DNA of 16,496 nt, from contig CBFIDI010000032.1 in assembly GCA_965661355.1 (NCBI GenBank), forward strand, positions 1-16,496, written 5' to 3'. A program made the position numbers and the translations under genes. Under the pieces are notes generated by a model, which worked only from the letters and a program-made list of their open reading frames with translations, did not search any database and was not told the origin of the DNA. The stretch's first letter is position 1, and each line of letters opens with the position of its first letter. Below are positions 1-7,904 of this stretch, one piece after another. This DNA comes from CAMCFD01 sp965661355 (GTDB taxonomy: Bacteria > Pseudomonadota > Alphaproteobacteria > Rickettsiales > UBA1997).

Positions 1-976
1 GTTGAATTTAAAGAACATAAACTTTCTAGCTAATCTAAAATCTTTGAAGCGGTCACCAAATTCATCTTCGCCTCATATTTTAAGATGCTAATGTAAGAAT
101 TTAAGCCTAAAAATTTTTTATTTCACTAACCGCCTCGCCCTAATTCTTGCGAACTTAGTACCATAGTAAAATTAAGCAATATTCATTAAGTTCCGCCCAA
201 AAACTTTATCATAATTTATAATTATTCAACTGCAATTTTCATAAAGTTTTTAAACGAAAATCAATTCCTCCTTCTCAAAAACTAAAATTATATCATACCT
301 TTTTTTAATATCAATTTAGATATATTCCATCTTCATTTTATAATGGCCATTTAGAATAAAAAGCCCATAAAGAGAATATAGTAAAAATGAGCAATGTCGT
401 TAATATTAGAAATTTTTGACGATGTTTAAATTGGATAAATTTTAACTTCGCAAACAATCAATTGTAAAGTTAAAATTCTACAACGCCAAAAAAACCACCT
501 TTAAGCTAAATAAAACTCTTATCTTTTTAACAAAAAATTATCATAAAAATCTAGAAATATATTCCAGATATGATTTTAATTTTTTAATGATTTCTCGCTA
601 AAAATATTTTGCTTTTACATGTCTTTAAAGATGAAAATGACACAATCTTGTCTTTATATCCTAATTTTACTAGATTCTGCTAACTAATTAATTAACATTT
701 AAAGAAGATCTATATTACGCTAATTTCAATATTTTAAAACCAAAGTAAATCAATTGTAATTTTAGCAAAAGCTACTCTCAAAAGTTAATAATGCCCTCGA
801 TATAAAAGTGATTTGGCAATGATATTCTTGGCAATTCTTAACTCATAAACAGTCAACCAAAAATTGAAAACAGAATTGTTACCTTATTTTTAACTTGATT
901 ATTGCTAAGTTTTATGAAATAATTTAATAAATTAGTATAAATATAGCTTGCACAAGTTAAAAACTCATAAATTAAA
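1..976. other. Gene-free AT-rich region at left edge
   Basis: This stretch of almost 1 kb is very AT-rich and has stop codons scattered through all frames. I see no coding sequence with a credible start, length or recognisable family, and no tRNA-like T-loop pattern. The only ordered structure I can point to is an 11-bp inverted repeat at 438-477. A frame open from the first base stops after ten codons, so at most a tiny 3' end of an upstream gene could lie here. The region may hold the glpX promoter near its right end (a TATAAAT at 936-942 is a possible -10), but in DNA this AT-rich such matches are expected by chance. It could also be decayed coding DNA. Confidence 0.6.
438..477. repeat. 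11-bp perfect inverted repeat
   Basis: The arms AATTTTAACTT (438-448) and AAGTTAAAATT (467-477) are perfect reverse complements separated by 18 bases. The transcript could fold into an 11-bp stem with two G-C pairs. Neither strand has a clear T-run directly after the stem, so it does not look like a classical intrinsic terminator. It may be a chance structure in AT-rich DNA, a protein-binding site or a relic. Confidence 0.4.
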
Positions 977-1927
977 ATGACAAAAGAATCATTATCTAAC
1001 CTTTCATTAGAAATAGTAAATCTTTGTGAACAAGCTGCAATTGCTTGCTATGACTGGATCGGAAAAGGCGACAATATGTCTGCTGACGCGGCTGCTGTAA
1101 AGTCAATGCGCAGCGATTTAAACAAAATGAATATTACGGGCAAAATAGTAATTGGCGAAGGCGAGCGCGACGAAGCCCCAATGCTTTATATTGGCGAAGA
1201 AGTTGGTACAAAAAATGGACCAAAAGTTGACATAGCCCTTGATCCGCTTGAAGGTACAACAATTTGCGCCGAGGCTGGCGAAAGCTCTCTGGCCGTTATT
1301 GCATTTGCTAAAGATGGCGGTTTTTTACATGCGCCCGATGTTTATATGCAAAAAATTGCTATTGGCCCCGGCTTTGAAGATGGCATTATTGACCTTGACA
1401 ACTCGGTTGAAACAAACTTAAAAAACTTAGCAAAAGCTAAAAATTGTGAAATTACGGATTTAACCGCAATGATTTTAAAACGCGATCGCCATAAAGATTT
1501 AATTGCCAAAACCCGAGAAGCTGGCGCCAAAATTCGCTTAATAGAAGACGGCGATGTTGCTGGCGTTATTGCCTGTTCATCTAAAACTGCTAATATCGAT
1601 ATTTATATGGGAACTGGCGGTGCACCCGAGGGCGTTTTAGCTGCGGCCGCGCTAAAAACAATTGGTGGTCAAATGATGGGTAGATTAATTTTTGACGACA
1701 ATCAAAAACAAATTGAGCGCGCCAAAAAAATGGGAATTACTGACTTAAACAAAAAATATACCGCCCAAGAAATGGCCAAGGGAGATGTAATTTTTGCATG
1801 TTCTGGTGTAACCGATGGCTATATGCTAAAGGGTGTTAAGAAAGAGTTAGGAAAGATTTATGTCAATTCTTTAATTATGTGTAGCAAATCAGGGAAAATT
1901 ACCAAAACTGAATCTGAAATTTTTTAA
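977..1927 (+). CDS. glpX: Fructose-1,6-bisphosphatase class II (GlpX)
   Basis: This cytosolic enzyme removes the 1-phosphate from fructose 1,6-bisphosphate to give fructose 6-phosphate in gluconeogenesis; class II enzymes usually need Mg2+ or Mn2+. The 316-residue protein has the normal family length and its hallmark motifs in order: GKGDNMSAD near residue 30, the metal/substrate segment IGEGERDEAPMLYIGE near residues 59-74, DPLEGTT near residue 89, GDGDVAGV-like EDGDVAGVI near residue 192, and GTGGAPEGVLAAAALK near residues 214-229. The start is supported because conserved sequence begins within the first dozen residues; no strong Shine-Dalgarno sequence precedes it. The sequence matches alphaproteobacterial GlpX proteins as I remember them. 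It stands alone between two gene-free regions, is more GC-rich than its flanks, and has no evident link to the secretion genes. The family also includes bifunctional sedoheptulose bisphosphatases, which cannot be excluded from sequence. Confidence 0.96.
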   Translation: MTKESLSNLSLEIVNLCEQAAIACYDWIGKGDNMSADAAAVKSMRSDLNKMNITGKIVIGEGERDEAPMLYIGEEVGTKNGPKVDIALDPLEGTTICAEAGESSLAVIAFAKDGGFLHAPDVYMQKIAIGPGFEDGIIDLDNSVETNLKNLAKAKNCEITDLTAMILKRDRHKDLIAKTREAGAKIRLIEDGDVAGVIACSSKTANIDIYMGTGGAPEGVLAAAALKTIGGQMMGRLIFDDNQKQIERAKKMGITDLNKKYTAQEMAKGDVIFACSGVTDGYMLKGVKKELGKIYVNSLIMCSKSGKITKTESEIF

Positions 1928-1956
1928 GCTAATATTATCTTCTGGATTCATTTTTC

Positions 1957-1989
1957 AAAAGTTATCGACCTCAAAAATTTTTAACTTTT
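1957..1989 (+). terminator. Possible weak terminator hairpin after glpX
   Basis: AAAAGTTA (1957-1964) and TAACTTTT (1982-1989) can pair across a 17-base loop, 30 bases after the glpX stop. The stem has only one G-C pair and the following bases (ATAATTAAATT) are not a clean T-run, so termination efficiency would be poor. It may be chance. Confidence 0.22.
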
Positions 1990-2124
1990 ATAATTAAATT
2001 AAAGCTATCAATAATATCCTTAATCAGATAATAATTGATATAAAACAGCTTGACCTTGGTAAATTTAGACAGCTAAATTACTCTTTTTCAACCTTAAAAC
2101 CAGGCAAGTTTTCTTCTGGCGTAA

Positions 2125-2180
2125 AATGACAGATTGTTTTTTTGCAATTTTAATATAAGGCTAAATCTTTATCTGTCATT
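2125..2180. repeat. 10-bp perfect inverted repeat with 36-base loop
   Basis: AATGACAGAT (2125-2134) is the exact reverse complement of ATCTGTCATT (2171-2180). The arms are mixed in composition, with three G-C pairs, so they are less likely than the AT-only palindromes nearby to be pure chance. The spacing is long for a terminator. A structured untranslated RNA, a dimeric regulator site or the remains of a mobile-element end are all possible; none is supported further. Confidence 0.4.
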
Positions 2181-2492
2181 ATATTGCGTTTTCTTGTCAC
2201 AAAAGTTGGCATCTTTAAAAAATTAACAAAGTTTTAGTGAAAACTTATTAATTTTATATTATAGCAAAGCACATCTTTAACCATCAATTTATCCGACATG
2301 ATTTAATTACTAAATCTATCACCAGAAGCCTAACATGGCGTTGCTATGACTAAGTTTTTACTAATAAATTTATTAATTTTGAAAGATGGGGCTTGGCATT
2401 ATAAATAAAAATAATTGAACATAGCGCAAAAGAAAGATATTGTTAAAATTGCTTTAATTTGCTTTTCTTTATTCACAAAAAAATATAAATTC

Positions 2493-2520
2493 TTGATAAT
2501 CACAACGACTTATGTAAAAT
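2493..2520 (+). promoter_or_regulatory. Candidate sigma70-type promoter for the secretion cluster
   Basis: TTGATA (2493-2498) and TAAAAT (2515-2520) each match five of six consensus positions and are separated by 16 bases. Transcription would start near 2527, giving a leader of about 25 bases before the ATG at 2552. This is the best promoter-like pair I found ahead of the cluster, but AT-rich DNA gives many false matches. Confidence 0.4.
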
Positions 2521-2551
2521 ATATATAGTAAATAAAGCTTATATTAAAAAT

Positions 2552-3100
2552 ATGAAAAACCTAATTACATTAACAGCATTTCTTTGTTTTTTTGTTGCTC
2601 AAAATTCTTTTGCTGCCTTTTCATCCAGAGGAACTGGAACTAGCAATTTGGCAAAAGAAGAATTTTCTGAAAGTCAATTTGGCTTTGGCTTATCAGTTGC
2701 AAAAGAGTTCAAGATAATAAACAGTATATTTACTGAAAATAACAAAGATTATCTATTTAATGAAGTTGGCGTATTTGCCAATTATTACGGTGATATAATT
2801 AACTATAATTACGGAGCTAATTTATCCTTTGGTTATGGTTATGATAAATTTGCTATTTATGTAAGCGGCGGTTATTTAATAACTGATTTTGAATATATTT
2901 CAAGCAATGTTTCTAAAAACTATTCTGAAGGCGCTGGCTTTGTTGGACTTGGAACTTCTTACAAAATAACCGATAACTTAAAGGCAAAACTAGATTTCAT
3001 GAACTACGGCTTTAATTTTAATCCAAGTAATGCGAGTTCTATTCAAAAAACAGAGGCAAATATTAAAAGCGCTATACTTGGCTTACAATTATACTTCTAG
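2552..3100 (+). CDS. Small outer-membrane beta-barrel protein, porin-like
   Basis: The 182-residue protein starts with a clear Sec signal peptide (MKN, a hydrophobic run, then NSFAA with likely cleavage after about residue 21). The mature part alternates polar and hydrophobic/aromatic residues in strand-length stretches, such as GVFANYYGDI, GANLSFGYGY, FAIYVSGGYLI and FVGLGTSYKI. It ends in LQLYF, a C-terminal phenylalanine with alternating hydrophobics, as expected for a BAM-inserted barrel. Length and pattern suggest an eight-stranded barrel of the OmpA/Omp25-like type. It ends in TAG 20 bp before the ABC transporter start, so it is probably co-transcribed with the secretion genes and may be the first gene of that operon. 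A direct part in secretion is only inference from position; it may simply be a co-expressed surface protein. No Shine-Dalgarno sequence is evident. Confidence 0.75.
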   Translation: MKNLITLTAFLCFFVAQNSFAAFSSRGTGTSNLAKEEFSESQFGFGLSVAKEFKIINSIFTENNKDYLFNEVGVFANYYGDIINYNYGANLSFGYGYDKFAIYVSGGYLITDFEYISSNVSKNYSEGAGFVGLGTSYKITDNLKAKLDFMNYGFNFNPSNASSIQKTEANIKSAILGLQLYF

Positions 3101-3120
3101 CAAAAAATCCTTAAGTAATT

Positions 3121-4815
3121 ATGAAGCTAGAAGATAACAAAATAGATCAAGCATTAAAAGCATGCAAAAGAGCATTTAACTATATTGTCTTTTTTGGATT
3201 CATTGTCAGCTTCCTAACTCTGGCTACTTCAATTTATTCTCTAGAAGTTTTTGATAGAGTTCTTTCAAGCGGAAGTATTGAAACATTAATTGCACTAACA
3301 ATAATCATTGTAATTTTTTCAATTATTCTGCATTTTGTTCAAGCAATAAGATCGACAATAACTTCTCATATCAGCAAATATTTAGATCAAAAGCTGTCTT
3401 CACTTTTTATTGATCTATCGCTAACCTCATTAAAAGAAGATAATTCAAAAAGCTCGGTTCCGCAAAATATTAAAGATTTATCTGCAATAAGAAACTTTAT
3501 AACTAGCCCAACATTAATTACTACAATTGATGCTCCTTGGTCACTACTTTATATTTTGGTTATATTCTTCATACATCCACTTCCAGGATTTATTGTAACA
3601 AGCGGGGCGCTAATTCTTCTTTTTCTTGCCTGGCTAAATAACGCCTTAACCAAAAAAGAAACAGAAAAGGTAAATAGCATGAATATGCACTCAATCAAAG
3701 AACTAGAGATCCTGAATAGAAATGCCGAAGTAATTGAAGCGATGGCCATGAAGGATACTCTTATCACAAATTGGCAAGAAATTAACGAAAAACTGACTAA
3801 GCTTCAAAGTGAACTTACCTTTAAGTCTAATGTAATTTCTAACTTCACCAAATTCTTCAGAGCAATGATTTATGTTGCTTTAGTTGCCATTGGCGCGGTT
3901 CTAACACTAACCAACAAGATGAGCCCTGGTGGAATAATTGCAATTTCAATATTGTCAGGCAAGGCTTTAATGCCATTTGATGCCGCAATAAATATTTGGA
4001 ATAATCTTCTAAACTCCAAAAAGTCTTACGATAGATTAAAAACTCTTACAAATGACAATGACCGAGAATTAAATTTAATCAGCTTACCAGAACCGGCCGG
4101 AAAATTAACAATTGAACAGCTGGCTTTTAATCTTTCAAAAGTCAAAAAACCCATAATAAAAGGAATTAATATTACCATTAACCCCGGCGAAGTAATTGCA
4201 GTAATTGGCCCAACAGCCGCAGGAAAATCAACTTTAGCTAAATTAATAGCAGGAATTTATAAACCAACTCTGGGAACGGTAAGATTAGATAATGCAGATA
4301 TTTTAAACTAGAAACCAGAAGAAATTGGAAAATATGTTGGATATCTTCCTCAAGATGTAGAATTATTCAATGGTAGCATCAAACAAAATATTGCCAGAAT
4401 GGATAAAAAAGCAAAGGACGAAGATGTAGTAAAAGCCGCGCAATTGTCTCATACTCACAATTTAATTTTAAACTTACCAAAATCTTATGAAACTGATATT
4501 GGGTCGTGGGGCTCAAATATATCGGCGGGTCAAAGACAAAGAATAGGCTTGGCCAGAGCTTTTTATGGCAATCCAAAATTAGTAATATTAGACGAGCCGA
4601 ACTCAAACTTGGATCAAGAAGGTGAAATTGCTCTGGCCATGACTTTAAAACAAGCCAAAAAGCAGAAAATAACAACAATAGTAATATCTCATAGGCAAAA
4701 TATATTACAGGCCGTTGAAAAAATTTTAGTAGTTCATGGCGGAGAAGCTAAAATGTTTGGCCCAAGAGATGAAATTTTAAAGAAGTTACAAGAAATAAAT
4801 AATGGCAAAAAATGA
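3121..4815 (+). pseudogene. PrtD-type type I secretion ABC transporter, interrupted by an amber stop
   Basis: Read through the TAG at 4309-4311, this frame encodes about 564 residues, the usual length for PrtD/AprD-type inner-membrane exporters with one membrane domain and one ATPase domain and no C39 peptidase. The N-terminal half has several membrane segments and PrtD-like sequence (ALKACKRAF, EVFDRVLSSGS, IDAPWSLLYILV). The ATPase half has Walker A GPTAAGKST near residue 362, Q-loop YLPQDVELF, signature ISAGQRQR (the second residue is Ala where LSGGQRQR is usual), Walker B LVILDEP, the D-loop, and H-loop VISHR. All lie in one frame with no indel. The stop falls after Walker A, so the 396-residue product would lack Q-loop, signature and Walker B and could not hydrolyse ATP normally. 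The end overlaps the next gene by ATGA. Called a pseudogene with reservation: sequencing error, suppression or readthrough would restore it. Confidence 0.8.
4309..4311 (+). other. In-frame amber codon within the ABC transporter
   Basis: The codon TAG follows ADILN and precedes KPEEIGKYVGYLPQ. In PrtD-family transporters as I remember them this position, between the strand after Walker A and the Q-loop, is usually tryptophan, so one G-to-A change (TGG to TAG) explains it. Downstream reading continues in the same frame to the natural TGA at 4813-4815. TAG is used as an ordinary terminator by the gene just upstream (3098-3100), which argues against reassignment of the codon. Confidence 0.85.
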
Positions 4816-6359
4816 ACTTTAAGAAAGAAAAGAAAAAAGCCACTCGGTTAACCAAAAAACTATTTAAATATCTTAAAGCAAGAGCAAAAATTCTCGCTTC
4901 ATTTTTACATCTAAAATCAAAAGACTCTTCCAAATATTTAAATAGCTTACATAAAGATAAAGATTTTAGAAAGTCGGAAATTGTCAAAGGTAAGAAAAAA
5001 CTAAGAAAATTAAAGCAAAAAGTAAAAGTTGAGGCCAAGTTAATTCTTAATAAGAAGTTTGAGGAGGAATCGCTAAATATCGCTAGAAAACCAATCATAA
5101 TTGGCATATGGTCAACCCTAATTCTTTTTGGTAGCTTTATTATCTGGTCAGTCACTGCTCAAGTTCACAGCACCGCTATTGCCAATGGTAAAATTGTAGT
5201 AGATTCTAATAAAAAGATTATTCAGCATCTTGAGGGTGGAATAATTGAAGAAATATTTGTTAAAGGTGGTGATATGGTAAAAGAAGGCGATCAGCTAATA
5301 AGATTAAGTGAAACATCAGCAAAAGCCAACCAAGAGCTCTTAAACAAGCAATTATTTGCTTTAAAAGCAGCAAAACTTAGATTAATGGCACAAAGAGACA
5401 ATAAAAATGATTTAAGCTTTCAAGATTTGGAAGGAGAATATCAGGAAGATCAAGAATTTATCAAAATATTAGATGGCGAAAGAGAGCTTTTTGAAATTAG
5501 AAGAAAATCTCTAAATGAAAGAATAGATATTTTAACTCAAAAGAAAAAACAGCTTAAAAATGAAATAAAAGGTTTAAAATCGCAAGAATTAGCCGTTAGA
5601 CAAAGAATAGGAATGCTTAGCGAAGAAACTAAATCTCTGGATCAGTTATTTGAAGATGGAATTATTTCAAGAAGCAGATATTTAGAGTTAAAAAAACAAA
5701 CCGCAGAACTCGAGGGAAATAAAGGTCAATATGAAGCCAATATTGCCAAAGTTAGTCAAGTTATCAGTGAAACTGACCTTGAAATTACCAATATTAAAAC
5801 AGAAAAACTAAATGAAACTCTAAAAGAACTTCAAGAAACACAAACCAAAATAGCCGATCTAGAAGAAAGGACATCTGCATCAAGCGATGTTCTTTCTAGA
5901 ACAATAATAACCGCGCCAACATCAGGAATTATCAATAATCTAAAATACCACACCAAAGGAGGCGTAATAAGCCCAGGCGCCGAAATATTAGAAATTATTC
6001 CTCAAGATGACAAACTTATAGTAGAAGTGAGAGTTAACCCACAAGATATTGATGTTGTGGTGGTTGGCCTTGATTCAAAAGTAAGATTATCAGCTTATAA
6101 AAGCAAGGCTGTTCCAATGCTTAAAGGAACTGTGACTAATGTTTCAGCAGATAGTTTTGAAGATCAACAATCAGGAACATCATTTTTTGTTGTTAGAATT
6201 AAAATAAACGAAGGTGAATTACAAAAATTAGAAGAAGATATCAGGCTTTATCCGGGTATGCCAGTTGAATCTTACATTGTAACTGGATCGAGAACTTTTT
6301 TACAATATCTGTTTGATCCTATTACAATATCAATGAGAAGAGCATTTAGAGAAGAATAA
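4812..6359 (+). CDS. HlyD/PrtE-type membrane fusion protein of type I secretion
   Basis: This 515-residue periplasmic adaptor would link the inner-membrane ABC exporter to the TolC-like channel. After a basic cytoplasmic region (residues 1-93) comes one membrane anchor (about 94-116). The biotinyl-lipoyl-like half-motif follows (VDSNKKIIQHLEGGIIEEI, about residues 132-150), then a long Glu/Lys/Gln-rich coiled-coil hairpin (about 200-365). The second lipoyl half is ITAPTSGIINNLKYH, and a beta-barrel region ends in LYPGMPVESYI and a C-terminal FDPITISMRRAFREE, as in PrtE/HlyD. The ATG lies within the transporter stop (ATGA), indicating translational coupling and supporting this start; no other methionine occurs before the membrane anchor. 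Family members are usually about 430-480 residues, so the N-terminal extension is the odd part. If the amber codon in the transporter stops translation early, coupling to this start would also be weakened. Confidence 0.93.
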   Translation: MNFKKEKKKATRLTKKLFKYLKARAKILASFLHLKSKDSSKYLNSLHKDKDFRKSEIVKGKKKLRKLKQKVKVEAKLILNKKFEEESLNIARKPIIIGIWSTLILFGSFIIWSVTAQVHSTAIANGKIVVDSNKKIIQHLEGGIIEEIFVKGGDMVKEGDQLIRLSETSAKANQELLNKQLFALKAAKLRLMAQRDNKNDLSFQDLEGEYQEDQEFIKILDGERELFEIRRKSLNERIDILTQKKKQLKNEIKGLKSQELAVRQRIGMLSEETKSLDQLFEDGIISRSRYLELKKQTAELEGNKGQYEANIAKVSQVISETDLEITNIKTEKLNETLKELQETQTKIADLEERTSASSDVLSRTIITAPTSGIINNLKYHTKGGVISPGAEILEIIPQDDKLIVEVRVNPQDIDVVVVGLDSKVRLSAYKSKAVPMLKGTVTNVSADSFEDQQSGTSFFVVRIKINEGELQKLEEDIRLYPGMPVESYIVTGSRTFLQYLFDPITISMRRAFREE

Positions 6360-6361
6360 TA

Positions 6362-7636
6362 ATGATTAATAAAAAAATAATATTAACAATAATATCAATC
6401 GCATTGCTAATAACTAGCAATTCATTTGCATTAACTTTAGAAGATGCAATAAATTCAGCTAAAGAAAATAATTATGAAATAAAGTCGCAAGAATATTCTT
6501 ACAAGGCCGCAAAATCAGAAAAACTAAAATCATTAGGTGGGTTTTTACCGCAAGTTTCAATTGATATTAATAACGGCTCAAGAAAGACAAAAATTTCTGA
6601 CAATCCTCAAATAAATAGCGATTTAAATAGCAAAACATTTACCGCTCGTCAAAATCTCTTTAACGGAATGGCCGATGTAAGTAAAGTAAAAAAAGCCAAT
6701 AATATTTTAAAAAGAGAAAAAGCAATTAAAGATTCTAAAATTCAGCAAATTACCCTAAATGTAATTAGGTCATATCTTGATATTCTAAAATATAAAAAAC
6801 TTCTAGAAATTGGCGAAGAAAACTTAAAATCACAAAAAGACCTTCTTTATTATGTGACCAGAAAATTTAAAGTAAAAGATGCAACAAAATCAGAAATTGC
6901 AAAAGCTAAGGCTGACTTTATAAAAGCAAAAAATGACCAAACTTCAAATCAAAATAATTTTAACTTAGCAGTTGCAAGCTTCAATAGATATACCGGTCTT
7001 GATTTTGAGCCATATGACAATCTGCAAGAGGTAAAAGAAGAAGAAGTTCAAGAATATAAAAAAATAGATGAATTATTTAAAATCGCTTTACAGAAAAACC
7101 CGGAAGTAAGAGCTGCAAAATATGGATTTATTGCATCAAAACATAGCGCCAATGTTTCTAAATCAGCTTTATCTCCAAAAATAACATTAAATTTTAGCAC
7201 TTCCGAGCAGGAAAATTCTCTTTATCTAAATAATCAACAAGAAAGAGATACCAGCATTTATCTGGGTGTTAATATTCCAATATTTAATTCTGGCCAGAAT
7301 TACTTTGATATTGCTTCAACCTCAAATAGCAGGAACAAAGAAAAATATAATTACGAGTCTGTCAAAAGACAAATTCATAATTCTATAATTGAATATAGCA
7401 ACAAGCAAAAAAATTATGAATCGAGCTATAAATCAGCTAAAGAACTAGAAAAAGCTAATGAAATTTACTTGCAAACCCTAAGACAGGAAGAAAAATTTGG
7501 GACTAAGTCAATTATTGAATTGCTAGAAGCTAAACAAAATTTATACATTTCGCAGGTCGAGGTTACCAACTTATATTATGATAAAATTTATTCTAGGTTT
7601 GAACTAGATTCTTTAGTGGGAAGGCTTGTTAAATAA
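6362..7636 (+). CDS. TolC-family outer-membrane channel protein of type I secretion
   Basis: This 424-residue protein would form the trimeric channel-tunnel that carries the substrate across the periplasm and outer membrane. It has a Sec signal peptide (MINKKIILTI, hydrophobic core, TSNSFA with cleavage before LTLEDAI). Two related halves follow, typical of the outer-membrane efflux protein family. Each has long helices and a strand region, seen in TARQNLFNGMADVSKVKKA in the first half and YLGVNIPIFNSGQNYFDIA in the second. Length is normal. It starts 2 bp after the stop of the fusion-protein gene, so the two are surely co-transcribed. Together with the fusion protein and the ABC transporter it completes a type I secretion system. 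The family also serves drug efflux pumps, but the neighbours favour protein secretion. Confidence 0.93.
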   Translation: MINKKIILTIISIALLITSNSFALTLEDAINSAKENNYEIKSQEYSYKAAKSEKLKSLGGFLPQVSIDINNGSRKTKISDNPQINSDLNSKTFTARQNLFNGMADVSKVKKANNILKREKAIKDSKIQQITLNVIRSYLDILKYKKLLEIGEENLKSQKDLLYYVTRKFKVKDATKSEIAKAKADFIKAKNDQTSNQNNFNLAVASFNRYTGLDFEPYDNLQEVKEEEVQEYKKIDELFKIALQKNPEVRAAKYGFIASKHSANVSKSALSPKITLNFSTSEQENSLYLNNQQERDTSIYLGVNIPIFNSGQNYFDIASTSNSRNKEKYNYESVKRQIHNSIIEYSNKQKNYESSYKSAKELEKANEIYLQTLRQEEKFGTKSIIELLEAKQNLYISQVEVTNLYYDKIYSRFELDSLVGRLVK

Positions 7637-7655
7637 AATAGTCAGATTTGCATAT

Positions 7656-7678
7656 TTAATAAATGAATTATTAATTTT
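7656..7678 (+). terminator. Possible AT-only terminator hairpin after the secretion cluster
   Basis: TTAATAA (7656-7662) and TTATTAA (7668-7674) pair perfectly across the loop ATGAA, and TTTT follows. It sits 20 bases after the stop of the TolC-family gene. The stem has no G-C pair, so it would be weak; the position is its main support. Confidence 0.3.
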
Positions 7679-7840
7679 ATAACCATGCTCAGCTTTTACT
7701 ATAAAGCCACAATCATCACTTATATTTTATTGTTGCGGTTAATAATATAAGTCTAGTATTTCTTTACTTACCAAATTTGATCTCCTTCATGGAGCACTGA
7801 TATCAAAAAATCAGCTTGTATAAAACTTTTTGTATTTTTT

Positions 7841-7894
7841 GTTTTAGGCCCTGATAATTTACCAACCCCTTCTTAAAACATCATTTTTATTTTT
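7841..7894 (+). terminator. Possible hairpin and T-rich tract between the convergent units
   Basis: GTTTTAGG (7841-7848) can pair with CTTAAAAC (7872-7879), using one G-U pair in the plus-strand transcript, across a 23-base loop. A T-rich run (ATCATTTTTATTTTT, 7880-7894) follows. In the minus-strand transcript the G-U becomes an A-C mismatch and no T-run follows, so if real it would act on plus-strand transcripts and protect the convergent RTX gene. The large loop makes it doubtful. The rest of the 268-bp gap shows nothing else I can name. Confidence 0.25.
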
Positions 7895-7904
7895 CATATC
7901 TTAG

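Larger units (their letters stand above)
1928..2551. other. Intergenic region between glpX and the secretion cluster
   Basis: These 624 bases contain no reading frame I can support. They hold a weak AT-rich hairpin just after glpX (1957-1989), a 10-bp inverted repeat with a 36-base loop (2125-2180), a 14-bp palindrome TAATAAATTTATTA (2362-2375), and a promoter-like pair of hexamers at 2493-2520. A short regulatory RNA or a decayed gene could lie here, but nothing in the sequence shows it. Confidence 0.55.

Noticed and set aside
1..976. tRNA or other structured RNA gene in the left gene-free region
   Set aside because: No T-loop consensus, acceptor-stem pairing or G/C-rich island is visible. 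The 11-bp inverted repeat alone does not support an RNA gene.
4309..4311. TAG reassigned as a sense codon in this organism
   Set aside because: TAG ends the beta-barrel protein gene at 3098-3100 exactly after its C-terminal Phe, so it acts as a normal stop nearby. The long genes in the window contain no other in-frame TAG.
4399..4815. Separate 138-residue ATPase-like gene
   Set aside because: It is the in-frame continuation of the ABC transporter after the TAG at 4309-4311. Conserved transporter sequence, including the Q-loop, lies between the stop and this ATG, so it is not an independent gene.
4748..5155. Minus-strand open frame of 135 codons opposite the fusion protein
   Set aside because: It is antisense to the well-supported fusion-protein gene, Phe/Leu-rich as expected from the complement of Lys/Glu-rich coding, and matches no family.
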